In this document: in pieces, positions 48,942 to 58,260 of the stretch | How positions within the stretch are numbered: the stretch's first letter is position 1 | How the letters are laid out: every line of letters starts with the position of its first letter | Assembly: GCF_014692505.1 (NCBI RefSeq) | Contig: NZ_JACNYK010000009.1 | Location: forward strand, 25,755 to 89,754 | Source: Sphingobacterium arenae | GTDB lineage: Bacteria; Bacteroidota; Bacteroidia; Sphingobacteriales; Sphingobacteriaceae | Length of the DNA: 64,000 bases | Reading direction: 5' to 3' | The notes under the pieces: model-generated | What the model saw: only the letters and a program-made list of their open reading frames with translations | Databases searched by the model: none | Told to the model about the DNA's origin: nothing | Made by a program: the position numbers and the translations under genes

Positions 48942-50456
48942 CTATTTTGCCAAGCCAGTATGCTTTCTATTTTGTCCCTTCATGGGCCATGGTGAGTTTG
49001 CAGGACCACCACCTTCTACCGTAATCTTACATAATTTAATTTTGTTGTTATCTGCTACTTCTACATAAACGTTTCCATTGTCACCTATTACAGGCGAATG
49101 GACTAAAGCAGCTGCTCCCCCCACGGTAATCTGTTTCTCTAACTCTCCTTCCGCATTAACAATCAAAAATTTCCCTTCATTATTACCAAAATATATATTC
49201 CCGTTTTTATCGACTGCTGGCACACATTCCTCTACCCATGTTGGATAAGTCCATTTTTCCGCCCCAGTAGTTGGATTCAAAGCTTTTAAACCTCCTTTTG
49301 TACCAACATATAAATCTCCATTAGGACCAATGACGACTCCTGAACTATTGGGGCTTAATAGATCTCCCGCTTTCCACTTCAACGTTCCCGTGGTACCATT
49401 ATCCGTTACTGCAATGACTTCTTTATCATTTGTTGCATAGATTGTCCCATCAGCGCTAACGGACACAGAAGTTCCCAGGCCGACTTCTGCTTTTACCGGT
49501 GCAGCCCATTTTATGGTACCATCAGCTGTGCGATAGGCCGACAACGTCCCCAATCCACTATTATAAAAATAAACCGTACTGCCATCTTTGCTGATAGCGG
49601 GAGAGGAGTATGTTGCCCCAATTCCTGTCGCTGCTAGAACAGACCATCTTTCTTTTCCACTACTGTCGAAAGAAAAGATACCGCCAGCGGTTGCCGTAAT
49701 TCTGGAAGCGACATAAATATTTCCTGCGTTATCAATAGCTGCGGTAGAATTGGATGATCCTGCGTTGTTCGTTGGCTGATCCCACAACATGTTACCATTT
49801 GCCGTATTTATTTTTGCTATGCTATTCACATGCCACTTCGTTTGGTATATATTTCCGTCTCCTCCCATGGAGGGAGCTGCGCGTAATCCTACTCCCGGAG
49901 CCCATTCCCATTTCACCTCTGCATTATTTCCCGCATCCGTTACTGCTACTAGTCTAGACGCTGCAGATGACACACCACCTACGATATAATAAACGGTACC
50001 ATCATCGCCAATTAATGGTCTTGTTGCATCGTTCATATTATCAATTGTCGTCGTATTCTCAAGTGTCCATGCCAATTCAGCCGGGAACTCGAATGTCGGA
50101 TCGGCCTGGACGACAACGGTTTTCTTTACCGTCGCCTTTTTCCCTGCAGCATCCATTCCCTCCAACTGTACCTCAAAAGATCCTTCTTGATTGTATGTAA
50201 ACGAAGGATCTTTTTCCGTTGATGTCGCCCCTGTGGAATTGCCGAAAGACCATTTCCATGATTCTATATTGCTAGACCCCTGATTCACATTAGCCGTAAA
50301 TTTTATCGAGGTACTTGCTGTCGGAGTTTCTGGCGCGTAGGAAAAGTCAATGGATGGTTCCCCTTCATTTCCACCCCCGCCGTCGTTGTCTTTTGAACAG
50401 GAACCAAATGCCAGTACCAGCACGATCCCCATAATAAATAATTTTACATATTTCAT
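48942..50456 (-). CDS. PKD and PQQ-like beta-propeller surface lipoprotein
   Basis: The lipobox Cys is at residue 20 (LVLAFGSC), followed by a Gly/Asp-rich tether typical of surface export in Bacteroidota. Residues about 33-115 form a PKD domain (SWKWSFGNSTGATSTEKDPS). The rest is a seven- or eight-bladed PQQ-type propeller with repeated DGT(I/V)Y, NGNIY and NGDLYVGTKGG motifs followed by Trp. It probably binds ligand at the surface next to SusD. It follows susD by 42 bases. Confidence 0.87.
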   Translation of the reverse strand: MKYVKLFIMGIVLVLAFGSCSKDNDGGGGNEGEPSIDFSYAPETPTASTSIKFTANVNQGSSNIESWKWSFGNSTGATSTEKDPSFTYNQEGSFEVQLEGMDAAGKKATVKKTVVVQADPTFEFPAELAWTLENTTTIDNMNDATRPLIGDDGTVYYIVGGVSSAASRLVAVTDAGNNAEVKWEWAPGVGLRAAPSMGGDGNIYQTKWHVNSIAKINTANGNMLWDQPTNNAGSSNSTAAIDNAGNIYVASRITATAGGIFSFDSSGKERWSVLAATGIGATYSSPAISKDGSTVYFYNSGLGTLSAYRTADGTIKWAAPVKAEVGLGTSVSVSADGTIYATNDKEVIAVTDNGTTGTLKWKAGDLLSPNSSGVVIGPNGDLYVGTKGGLKALNPTTGAEKWTYPTWVEECVPAVDKNGNIYFGNNEGKFLIVNAEGELEKQITVGGAAALVHSPVIGDNGNVYVEVADNNKIKLCKITVEGGGPANSPWPMKGQNRKHTGLAK

Positions 50457-50498
50457 CTTCCATTCATTTTTAAATTATAATATATTAGTTAATTGTTA

Positions 50499-52259
50499 TC
50501 AGTCTCGCTCGACATCATCCCACTCTGGGTTCTGGTCAAGCTGGTTGTTCAAAAGCAATTCATTTATCGGCAACGGATATAGATAATCTTTTTCCTCGAC
50601 GAATTTTTTCACGATATTCGGATGAACAATAATATTACCTTTGTTACCCTCGCTCAACGCCCTATCCGATCCCAAAATAAAGTACTGTACTCCAGAAACA
50701 GGTGAAGACGGTCTGGTATCTACAATACCGATATCATCGGTGCCGTCTCCATCCAGATCAAATGTCCCTTTACCCGGAAAATAGGCTCCATAAAAAGTTT
50801 TCTCTAATAAACGCCCTTGCTTCCAGCGCATCAAGTCATAGTATCTAAACCCTTCCATAGCCAGCTCTATCCGTCTTTCTCTTCTCACTTCCAATATCAG
50901 CGGATTAGAAACATTATTGTATAAATCGGCTATTTGCGGGTCAGTAATAACGGCATCGACGATTAATCTCGGCATCCCCACTCTATCCCTGAGGAAATTA
51001 ATAGACTTGTTTGCCTCTGGTTGTGTCAACTTCCCAAGTTCCGCCATAGCTTCTGCATAATTTAGAAGCACTTCTGCATATCGAAAGATGGGCAAAGGTG
51101 TGTAGCTTGCTGTACCCCTATCAACGCTGCTCACAAATTTTATATTCTGATATCCCGTAAGTGCGTTTGCGTAATCCGGTTTCAGTGGAGCGGAACTAGC
51201 AGGGGCATCAATACGTCTGTATCCGGGTGTGCGTATGGTTTGGGCCAATCGCGGATCACGATTTTTCACTTCTTCCCAGAAAGGCAACTCATCATAATTT
51301 GGCAACGAAGAAAATGGCTTTCCGTTGGTCAATAAATAAGAATCTATTAACGATTTCGTTAAGCCGGGATTACCCCTTGTAGCAGACGTAAAAATATCGT
51401 TGGTAGGGTGTGACATATTCACGTCAAGACCGTAAAGTCTTGTCAATATATATTCGTCCGAATTGGGTGTTTCCGAAGCAAAGAGATTAAGATAAACAGT
51501 ATTTGGATTTCCTTGCGCTAATTTATACGGGCTTGTCCTGATGAATAAGTCCGCGGCATTCGCTGCTTCTTGTAGGAGTGCATCAGCAGAAGACTGCAAT
51601 CCAAGATTAGTATGATATTTTCTAAACGTTCCTTCAAAAAGACAGACCCTCGATTTTAAAGCTAATGCTGCCCAATTATTAATGCGACCGGGTGTTTTCG
51701 CCGACCGGATGTTGTTGATAGCAAAATTAAGGTCAGCTTTGATAGAATCGATGATCAATGTCCGTGAATCCCGGGCCTTAAATAATTCGGGATCACCCAC
51801 ATTCAGGGAACGCCCATACCACGGCACGTCGCCAAAACGTTTTACCTTTTCAAAGTAAAAATAGGCTCTAAAAAATCTCGCTATACCGCCGTAATGACTT
51901 CTCGCCTCTTCGGATATAGAAGGCTTGTCATAATGTTCCAGAAAATAATTGATGTTATATAACGGTGTCCAAGTCCAACCCGCAGAAGCGGCGTCACTAG
52001 GCACTCTTCTTAACCCGGCCACCAGTTCGTCTAGGCCAGAAACATTTACGTTGTCGCTGGAAAAATCATCTGTGGGAATGTTGTTTCCTGGCAGATATGT
52101 ATAGAAGCTGTTGGTATATAATTCTAAATCACTTTCGCTATTAAAAAACACTTGCGGGCTGATCTCGCTTTGTGGATAACGTTCTAAAAAATTAGAATCG
52201 CAGGAAGCGAGTACAACGCTACCGACAAGTAAAAGTATAAATTTCTGTATCTTCTTCAT
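50499..52259 (-). CDS. SusD/RagB-type surface lipoprotein
   Basis: This is the ligand-binding lid for the upstream SusC. Signal and lipobox are VVLASC (Cys20), then DSNFLERYPQSEISPQVFFN, the usual SusD opening. The TPR-like segment is FFRAYFYFEKVKRFGDVPWY, the C-terminal signature is EVRRERRIELAMEGFRYYDL, and the end is LDQNPEWDDVERD. An inserted loop FDLDGDGTDDIGIVD looks like a calcium-binding DxDGDGxxD site. ATG at 52259 is preferred; an upstream in-frame TTG is at 52268. It is cotranscribed with susC (12-base gap). Confidence 0.95.
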   Translation of the reverse strand: MKKIQKFILLLVGSVVLASCDSNFLERYPQSEISPQVFFNSESDLELYTNSFYTYLPGNNIPTDDFSSDNVNVSGLDELVAGLRRVPSDAASAGWTWTPLYNINYFLEHYDKPSISEEARSHYGGIARFFRAYFYFEKVKRFGDVPWYGRSLNVGDPELFKARDSRTLIIDSIKADLNFAINNIRSAKTPGRINNWAALALKSRVCLFEGTFRKYHTNLGLQSSADALLQEAANAADLFIRTSPYKLAQGNPNTVYLNLFASETPNSDEYILTRLYGLDVNMSHPTNDIFTSATRGNPGLTKSLIDSYLLTNGKPFSSLPNYDELPFWEEVKNRDPRLAQTIRTPGYRRIDAPASSAPLKPDYANALTGYQNIKFVSSVDRGTASYTPLPIFRYAEVLLNYAEAMAELGKLTQPEANKSINFLRDRVGMPRLIVDAVITDPQIADLYNNVSNPLILEVRRERRIELAMEGFRYYDLMRWKQGRLLEKTFYGAYFPGKGTFDLDGDGTDDIGIVDTRPSSPVSGVQYFILGSDRALSEGNKGNIIVHPNIVKKFVEEKDYLYPLPINELLLNNQLDQNPEWDDVERD

Positions 52260-52271
52260 GATAGGCAATTT

Positions 52272-55200
52272 TTAAAAGTTAATTTCTAGACCGAATGTGA
52301 AAGTACGCATCATAGGATATACAAACCCTTGACCGTTCGTTCTGCCTCCCTCCTCATCATCATTGATTCCTTCAGGATCAAACGCTCTCGAAAGCTTGGT
52401 CCACTCGTAGAGATTCTCCCCCGAAAAAAATACTCTTACGCCCTGCATCTTTGCCTTGGATACCACAGATTGCGGCAAAGAATACCCTATAGTAACATTC
52501 TTTAACCTCAGATACGAAGCGTCTTGTAGATATCTGGTTTGGGTAGCTCCCAGCGAGCGATCATTGGATAATGCTTCATAGGCCCTCAGTCTCGGAAAAT
52601 AGGCGTCTGGATTTTCGGGTGTCCAATAATTACCAGCAATATGTTCATATACAGGCTGGTTCCACCGATTATAAAAACCCCAGAATACCGCTGATTCTGG
52701 ACCAGGATAGAACTGGCGTTTTCCTATCCCTTGCAGGAAGACATCCAATGAAAAATTATACCAATTAAAACCTGCATTTACACCATAAGCATATCTAGGC
52801 GTGGTATTTCCTATGATCTGTAGATCTCCCGGATCATCAACTGTATTGCTTCCAAAATCTACGCGACCACTTCCATCGGTATCTTCAAACTTTATATCCC
52901 CTGCCAAAGGCATACCGGTAAACAGACGCAGTCTGGACTGATCGGCATGAGATGCTGATTCAGCATCTGTTTGAAAGAAACCTAAAGTTTTGTATCCCCA
53001 AATTTCACCAACTTCCATTCCTTCGTAATACGTATCTGTCAACAATTTATTGGGATTATTGAATCTTGTAATATGAGATCGGTTATCAGACAACACCACG
53101 GATAAATTATAGGAAAAGGGCTTATCTAACAACTGAAACCTATCGTTCCACTTTAACGAAAGTTCCCATCCTTTTGTTCTCAGGTCGGCGGCATTTTCTC
53201 GAGGCTCTGTTGCACCAAGCACAGCGGGCTGTTGCTGGCCCTTTGTTAACATGTCTTTTGTATCACGTATGTAATAATCGAATCCGACGTCCAATCTATT
53301 ATTCATCATACTGAAATCAAACCCGCCATTAAGTGTAGTCGATGTTTCCCATGTCAGATTGAAAGGGATAAGGGCTGGAGCACTCACAGCTAAAGGTCTT
53401 TGCCCTCCCACTTCCAATAGTCGTGATAGCGTATAAGGGTCTAACGAACTGATATAAGCATAACTATTTTTGAGTTGATTCCCCTCCAGAGCCTGGTTGC
53501 CCAGCGATCCATAAGATCCCCGAATTTTCAGGCTATTGACGACAGGGGAAATTGAACTAAAAAAGTCTTCATTGGAAACTACCCAGCCAGCGGAAACAGA
53601 AGGAAAGAAACCGAATCTTGTTTTTCTATCAAAACGGGAAGTACCGTCGTAACGACCATTAAACTCTACCAGGTATTTACTTTTATAATCGTAGTTTAAT
53701 CTTGTAAAATAACCCTGCAACGCCCATTCTGCCTTTCCCGCACCTAATGTAGGAATACCGTTGGTGAGGTTCAGCGATCCAAGATCTCTGGTAATATTAC
53801 CATCTCTGCGAGCAAAGAAATTATCGATTTGATACAATTCTTGGTTGTAGCCAATTAATCCTTTAAAATTATGATCGTTGAACTGTTGTTCAAATTCTGC
53901 AAATAGATTAATAATGTGGTGTTTATTCTCACCGAAAGACGAGCGATAATAATCGGGGCCATTAAATGTAGTGATGTTATTATTGCGATCTTCATAAGTT
54001 TGGCGAAAATTCTGTATATCGTTTCTGTCCTGCGTAACGAAATAAGTATAATCTCCATTAACTTTCAGTCTATTATCTAAGAAATTTGTACGAAAACCTA
54101 ACGTGTTCTTTAATAATTGTCGCTTCTCGATCGTTCGTCCAGCGTCAGTCATTTGGCCAAAAGTTGACATCCCGGCAAGGGTATAATTGCCATTTGCAGT
54201 TCTGATCGCTTCATACGGATTGGCGTACAGAGAAAGATATCTGTAAACACTGTAGCCTCCATCAGTTACGTATCTATTCGGCGTATCATACACCCCTTGA
54301 TTAAGTTCTGTATTATTAAAAACGTTAATCCAGTTTGCCAGTTGTTTATCCAATTTGAATCGTAAACTGTATTTTTTCAGATTGTCCGTCTCCACACGAT
54401 AAATACCATCTCTTTTTTCGTGTCCAACAGAAAGAAAATAATTGGTATTGTCATTCGCGCCAGAAATGCTGAGATAATTTTTCGAAAACGGCATATTGTC
54501 GTTATAGAACTCTCCATACCAATCGGTTGAAGCTCCTCTTATAAAATTCCCTGAAGCATCTATTCCTAATTCGGGCAACGATGGATCGGCTTCTCTTTGC
54601 TCAAGATAATCAATTACCGCATTCAATCCAGGCGCATCCGTTCCAGCATATCCTCTATAGGCGTCATTTTGTATACGGGCATGTTCCAGCGAATTCAATA
54701 GCACACGTGGTATACGTATTGGCGAACCTGTACCGAAATTGTTTGTATATCTTATTTGTGGCCTGCCTTCCTTACCTTTTTTCGTCGTGACGAGCACTAC
54801 CCCGAAGGCAGCCCTAGCGCCGTATATAGCGGCAGAGGAAGCATCTTTCAGAACGGTAACGCTTTCCACGTCTTCAGGGTTAAGCTGGTTGATTTCTCCT
54901 GGTGTTCCATCAATCAATATAAGTGGTGAACCGCCGTTGATCGAAGTGAATCCACGAAGGTTGAAGTTCCCTCCCCGGTTTAGCTGACCATCCCCAAAGC
55001 TAATGTTCAAGTTGGGGATTGCGCCTTGTAATCCTTGTGCAAGATTAACAATTGGCCTGTTCTGAAAAACTTCCGCACCGACCTGGTTTACTGCGCCCGT
55101 GACTTTTTCCTTGCTCTGGGTTCCATACCCCACAACAATCACTTCCTCAACTCTTCGTTCGTCAGAAGCTAATGTAATATCTATTTTCGACCGTCCGCTT

Positions 55201-55517
55201 ATCTGTATTTCCGATGTCTGATACCCGATGGAACTGACCATTAAGATTTCTGCTCGGTTCGGAATTTCCAAATCGTACAAACCATCTGCGTTTGTAGCCG
55301 TCGCGAGGGATAGTCCTTTCGCTTCCACTTTAGCGCCTGCTAAAGGTTCGCCCGTAGTAGCATCTGTGACTCGACCAGTGATTATTCTATTTTGTCTATT
55401 TGTAAACGGGTCGGTGTCGGAAGCCCAGCTTAATGATTGGCTAAAAAGGATGAGTGCTACAGCAACAAAATATTTGTTGAAGAGCTTCATTCTGAAATCG
55501 TGTGTTGCTATTTTCAT
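52272..55517 (-). CDS. SusC/RagA-type TonB-dependent transporter without STN domain
   Basis: This outer-membrane transporter of 1081 residues has a signal peptide at about 10-32, then a carboxypeptidase-regulatory-like domain (ITGRVTDATTGEPLAGAKVE), a TonB-box-like VEEVIVVGYGTQ, a plug with PLILIDGTPGE and SSAAIYGARAAFGVVLVTTK, and a barrel ending GLEINF. Unlike the SusC at 32263 there is no STN domain, so it should not signal to a FecR. This agrees with control by the divergent DeoR-type regulator at 57481. It follows the EEP gene by 67 bases. Confidence 0.95.
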   Translation of the reverse strand: MKIATHDFRMKLFNKYFVAVALILFSQSLSWASDTDPFTNRQNRIITGRVTDATTGEPLAGAKVEAKGLSLATATNADGLYDLEIPNRAEILMVSSIGYQTSEIQISGRSKIDITLASDERRVEEVIVVGYGTQSKEKVTGAVNQVGAEVFQNRPIVNLAQGLQGAIPNLNISFGDGQLNRGGNFNLRGFTSINGGSPLILIDGTPGEINQLNPEDVESVTVLKDASSAAIYGARAAFGVVLVTTKKGKEGRPQIRYTNNFGTGSPIRIPRVLLNSLEHARIQNDAYRGYAGTDAPGLNAVIDYLEQREADPSLPELGIDASGNFIRGASTDWYGEFYNDNMPFSKNYLSISGANDNTNYFLSVGHEKRDGIYRVETDNLKKYSLRFKLDKQLANWINVFNNTELNQGVYDTPNRYVTDGGYSVYRYLSLYANPYEAIRTANGNYTLAGMSTFGQMTDAGRTIEKRQLLKNTLGFRTNFLDNRLKVNGDYTYFVTQDRNDIQNFRQTYEDRNNNITTFNGPDYYRSSFGENKHHIINLFAEFEQQFNDHNFKGLIGYNQELYQIDNFFARRDGNITRDLGSLNLTNGIPTLGAGKAEWALQGYFTRLNYDYKSKYLVEFNGRYDGTSRFDRKTRFGFFPSVSAGWVVSNEDFFSSISPVVNSLKIRGSYGSLGNQALEGNQLKNSYAYISSLDPYTLSRLLEVGGQRPLAVSAPALIPFNLTWETSTTLNGGFDFSMMNNRLDVGFDYYIRDTKDMLTKGQQQPAVLGATEPRENAADLRTKGWELSLKWNDRFQLLDKPFSYNLSVVLSDNRSHITRFNNPNKLLTDTYYEGMEVGEIWGYKTLGFFQTDAESASHADQSRLRLFTGMPLAGDIKFEDTDGSGRVDFGSNTVDDPGDLQIIGNTTPRYAYGVNAGFNWYNFSLDVFLQGIGKRQFYPGPESAVFWGFYNRWNQPVYEHIAGNYWTPENPDAYFPRLRAYEALSNDRSLGATQTRYLQDASYLRLKNVTIGYSLPQSVVSKAKMQGVRVFFSGENLYEWTKLSRAFDPEGINDDEEGGRTNGQGFVYPMMRTFTFGLEINF

Positions 55518-55584
55518 TTGCTTAGGGTTAGTTTTTTCATTTTTAATTATTATTTAGGATTTACTGTCTGAAACCGTATCATAT

Positions 55585-56409
55585 TTATTCATTTATTTTT
55601 ATCTCTGTTACGATAGGGAAATGGTCTGAAGCAAGCGTTTTAATGACATTGCTATTTACAAATTCAACATCTCCACTCCCTATAATATAATCTATCCTTA
55701 TTGTCGGGTTATTGGATTTAAACGTAAACGCATCTGGTTGCTTCTCAAAAGCGTCGATCATTCCATTTTTTATATATCTTACGGAAGGATTATCTGGTAC
55801 AGCATTGAAATCCCCCATTAATATTTTTGTCCCTTCTCTTTCTGCCATCCATTGCTTTAGCTGTACAGATTGTGATTGAAGACTTGCAGGATCCGTATCT
55901 AAATGCGTTACGTAAAACAAAATGGGCTTATCTTTCACGACGATCTTGGTCTCTAACAATCCATGATAATGTTTGGAGTATGCGTCAAATATTCTGGTAT
56001 CCAAAAATTCTATAGGTTGCTTGCTTAAAATAGCATGACCAAATTCTCGAGGCTTATTTCCAGACGCAGGAATCGCCGATTTCCATGTTGTCTTCTGAAA
56101 TTGATAGTTCATCTCCAAGGCATCTGCAATAATTTGGAGTTGATCTTCATAATTACTCCGGGGATCGTAATTTCTGTCAATTTCATTAAGAGCGATAACA
56201 TCCGCATGGAGACCTTTCAATACTTCGGCTATCCTCTGTGGGCTTAATACACCATCGGTACCTGTACACCAATGCGTATTATACACCGCTATACGAATGA
56301 CATTTTCTTCTTCATCTGGCTCTGGCAGTGACTCTGCAGTTCCCTTTCCGCATGCAACCGCTATGAACAACAGTAGCATAAATAAAACTGAACGGTTAGC
56401 TATCATCAT
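55585..56409 (-). CDS. endonuclease/exonuclease/phosphatase (EEP) family lipoprotein
   Basis: EEP enzymes are metal-dependent phosphodiesterases or phosphatases (DNase I, sphingomyelinase, inositol phosphatase relatives). The lipobox Cys is at residue 20 (FIAVACGKG). Conserved residues are VYNTHW at 42-47, LNEIDRN with Glu76, the HLDTD segment, MGDFNAVPDNPS near 198, IDYIIGSGD, and ASDHFPIV with Asp262 and His263. All catalytic motifs appear intact. Export to the periplasm or surface suggests attack on a phosphodiester in the locus substrate rather than on DNA. It lies between the GDSL esterase (12 bases) and susC. Confidence 0.9.
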   Translation of the reverse strand: MMIANRSVLFMLLLFIAVACGKGTAESLPEPDEEENVIRIAVYNTHWCTGTDGVLSPQRIAEVLKGLHADVIALNEIDRNYDPRSNYEDQLQIIADALEMNYQFQKTTWKSAIPASGNKPREFGHAILSKQPIEFLDTRIFDAYSKHYHGLLETKIVVKDKPILFYVTHLDTDPASLQSQSVQLKQWMAEREGTKILMGDFNAVPDNPSVRYIKNGMIDAFEKQPDAFTFKSNNPTIRIDYIIGSGDVEFVNSNVIKTLASDHFPIVTEIKINE

Positions 56410-56421
56410 AATTTATCGTTT

Positions 56422-57201
56422 TTAGTATTTATTTTCTATTATTTTTACAATCTCTATAACTAGGTTCTCCGCTATCATCTGATGCCCATCATCATCTGGA
56501 TGGACGCCGTCAGTCAGTAAGCTCTCATAGCGTTTACCATTCTTGTTGTATTCTAAAAACAACTTATTATTATCTGCCAAACCTACCTGATACTCTACAG
56601 CCAATGATCGAACCACCTCTGCATATTTTGAAAGTCTGATATTTTGAAAAGAGGGCCGTTGCAGCCGGGCAATTGGACTCGGGGTCACTAAAATTATTTT
56701 TGATTTTGTTTTTTGCAGTTCCGTGATCATATATATCAAGTTGCTTCGATAATCCTCTAGTGGGATACGTGACTTTCCATCAAGTCGATTACTGTCTATA
56801 TAGGCATCATTATGACCGAACCCAATAATGACAAGATTGGGTTTATGATTGAGCACGTCTGGTATAAAACGATCTAACCCGTGCTTTACCTGTATCCTGT
56901 CGTTGTCCATTAGTCTGCCCGAATGGCTGCCACCCATTCCTGAATTGATAACAACAGCATTTATTCCTCTATTTTTCAGCAATGCTGGCAAACGCTGTGC
57001 AAAAACTTGCTGTACATTAGAACGAACTGCCGTTATAGAATTCCCAAACGCAACAATCTTTAAAACAGCAGTATCATTCTCAAATCCCCCCTTTTTCTGT
57101 CCAGATAGCGAACTCTCCACAACCTCTCCTTTTGCTCCGCGCAGTGGTATGATTATTACGGCTATAAGAACAAACAAAATATACAATCCAGTCTTCTTCA
57201 T
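56422..57201 (-). CDS. exported SGNH/GDSL hydrolase
   Basis: This is an esterase/deacylase of the SGNH superfamily. The signal peptide is at residues 4-23. Block I is AFGNSIT (Ser55), block II GMGGSHSG, block III GFGHND, and block V DGVHPDDDGH with Asp231 and His234, so the catalytic set is complete. It could remove acetyl or longer acyl groups from a carbohydrate or lipid. It is the first gene of the locus, 95 bases downstream of a well-matched promoter (57296-57326) with operator-like boxes. Confidence 0.9.
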   Translation of the reverse strand: MKKTGLYILFVLIAVIIIPLRGAKGEVVESSLSGQKKGGFENDTAVLKIVAFGNSITAVRSNVQQVFAQRLPALLKNRGINAVVINSGMGGSHSGRLMDNDRIQVKHGLDRFIPDVLNHKPNLVIIGFGHNDAYIDSNRLDGKSRIPLEDYRSNLIYMITELQKTKSKIILVTPSPIARLQRPSFQNIRLSKYAEVVRSLAVEYQVGLADNNKLFLEYNKNGKRYESLLTDGVHPDDDGHQMIAENLVIEIVKIIENKY

Positions 57202-57280
57202 AATTTTACTGTATGAGGGCTATCATTTTTTTAATGCGCCCCTATTCTCTACTTCGAACAGAAACACATTAAGTTTATTT

Positions 57281-57420
57281 GCGTTTTTCAAAACAAATAT
57301 AAACGCATAAAAACGTATTTCAAAATAATTTCACAGTATTTAATATAATATTAATCGAATATTAACATAAAAACAACTATAAATGCGCTTTTAAGCGTAT
57401 TTTAAACATGCGATAAACGC
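57281..57420. promoter_or_regulatory. cluster of AAACGC boxes, candidate DeoR-type operator
   Basis: Repeated half-sites are GCGTTT (57283-57288), AAACGC (57303-57308), AAACGT (57313-57318), the near-palindrome ATGCGCTTTTAAGCGTAT (57383-57400) and ATGCG plus AAACGC (57408-57420). The first three flank or sit between the -7 and -33 elements of the minus-strand promoter; the last two lie just upstream of the plus-strand promoter of the regulator gene. This is the arrangement expected for repression of both. Confidence 0.65.
57296..57326 (-). promoter_or_regulatory. promoter of the GDSL-EEP-susCD locus
   Basis: On the minus strand TTTG (57326-57323), a 19-base spacer and TATATTTG (57303-57296) match the Bacteroidota consensus TTTG-N19-TAnnTTTG at every defined position. 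Confidence 0.75.
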
Positions 57421-57444
57421 AATATGAATATCCGCACAAAACCT

Positions 57445-57452
57445 TACCTTTG
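57445..57452 (+). promoter_or_regulatory. -7 element of the DeoR-type regulator gene
   Basis: TACCTTTG matches TAnnTTTG, 28 bases before the ATG at 57481. The box cluster lies directly upstream, overlapping the expected -33 position. Confidence 0.6.
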
Positions 57453-57480
57453 ACAAACACGACCAAAAAGTAATTGAACG

Positions 57481-58230
57481 ATGTTAAAAGAGGAACGCTT
57501 AAAAATAATCCTGCGCGAAATCAACCTACACAACAAGGTGCTATCCACCGATCTTAGTGAGCTGTTGCAAGTTTCCGAGGACACTGTCCGTCGGGATTTA
57601 AAAGAACTCACGGAAGCTGGACTCATCACCAAGGTACACGGCGGTGCAATAAGCAATTCGCTCGTCACCCCTTTTCAACAACAGGAAACAGTTTACGGAT
57701 CTGAAGCCAAGAAAGTGATTGCAGAAAAGGCTATTTCCCTATTAAAGAAGGATCAGGTTATTTTGATCGAGGGAGGGACAACCATCCAAGCTTTCGCGAA
57801 AGTAACCCCAAAAAATCTCAATTTACACTTTTTTACCATAAGCCCGCAAACAGCCATTGCTTTGGCAGAAAATAACGATGCTATCGTGAACACAATCGGA
57901 GGGAGGCTACATAAAGATTCATATCTGCACACGGGGGCGGATGTCGTCAATCAGCTAAAAGATATCCGGGCGAATATATGCGTCTTAGGAGCAAATGGCT
58001 TTTCCGCCGAACAAGGGCTTAGTGATATCGACTGGGAAATCGTTCAAGCTAAAAAAGCTATGATACAATCGTCAAAAACAACCGTTGTGATGTGTATCAG
58101 TGAAAAACTAAATAGCAACAGAAAATTTATTGTTTCATCAATCGAACAAATTGATTACCTCATAACCGAACTACCTGCAGACAGCCCTTTATTAGAACCC
58201 TACCGCAAAGTAGGCATAAAAATATTATGA
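57481..58230 (+). CDS. DeoR/GlpR family transcriptional regulator
   Basis: This repressor-type regulator of 249 residues typically senses a phosphorylated sugar. The N-terminal DeoR helix-turn-helix covers residues 1-57 (LSTDLSELLQVSEDTVRRDL, then KELTEAGLITKVHGGA). The C-terminal DeoRC effector domain has the phosphosugar-binding motifs IEGGTTIQAFA, NTIGGRLHKDSYLHTGADVV and GANGFSAEQGLSD. It is divergently transcribed from the GDSL-EEP-susCD-murQ locus and shares a box-rich intergenic region with it, so it likely controls that locus. MurNAc-6-P or a related amino-sugar phosphate would fit as effector (inference). Confidence 0.92.
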   Translation: MLKEERLKIILREINLHNKVLSTDLSELLQVSEDTVRRDLKELTEAGLITKVHGGAISNSLVTPFQQQETVYGSEAKKVIAEKAISLLKKDQVILIEGGTTIQAFAKVTPKNLNLHFFTISPQTAIALAENNDAIVNTIGGRLHKDSYLHTGADVVNQLKDIRANICVLGANGFSAEQGLSDIDWEIVQAKKAMIQSSKTTVVMCISEKLNSNRKFIVSSIEQIDYLITELPADSPLLEPYRKVGIKIL

Positions 58231-58260
58231 GAACAATTTATTAAGATGAAAGGCGTCAAT

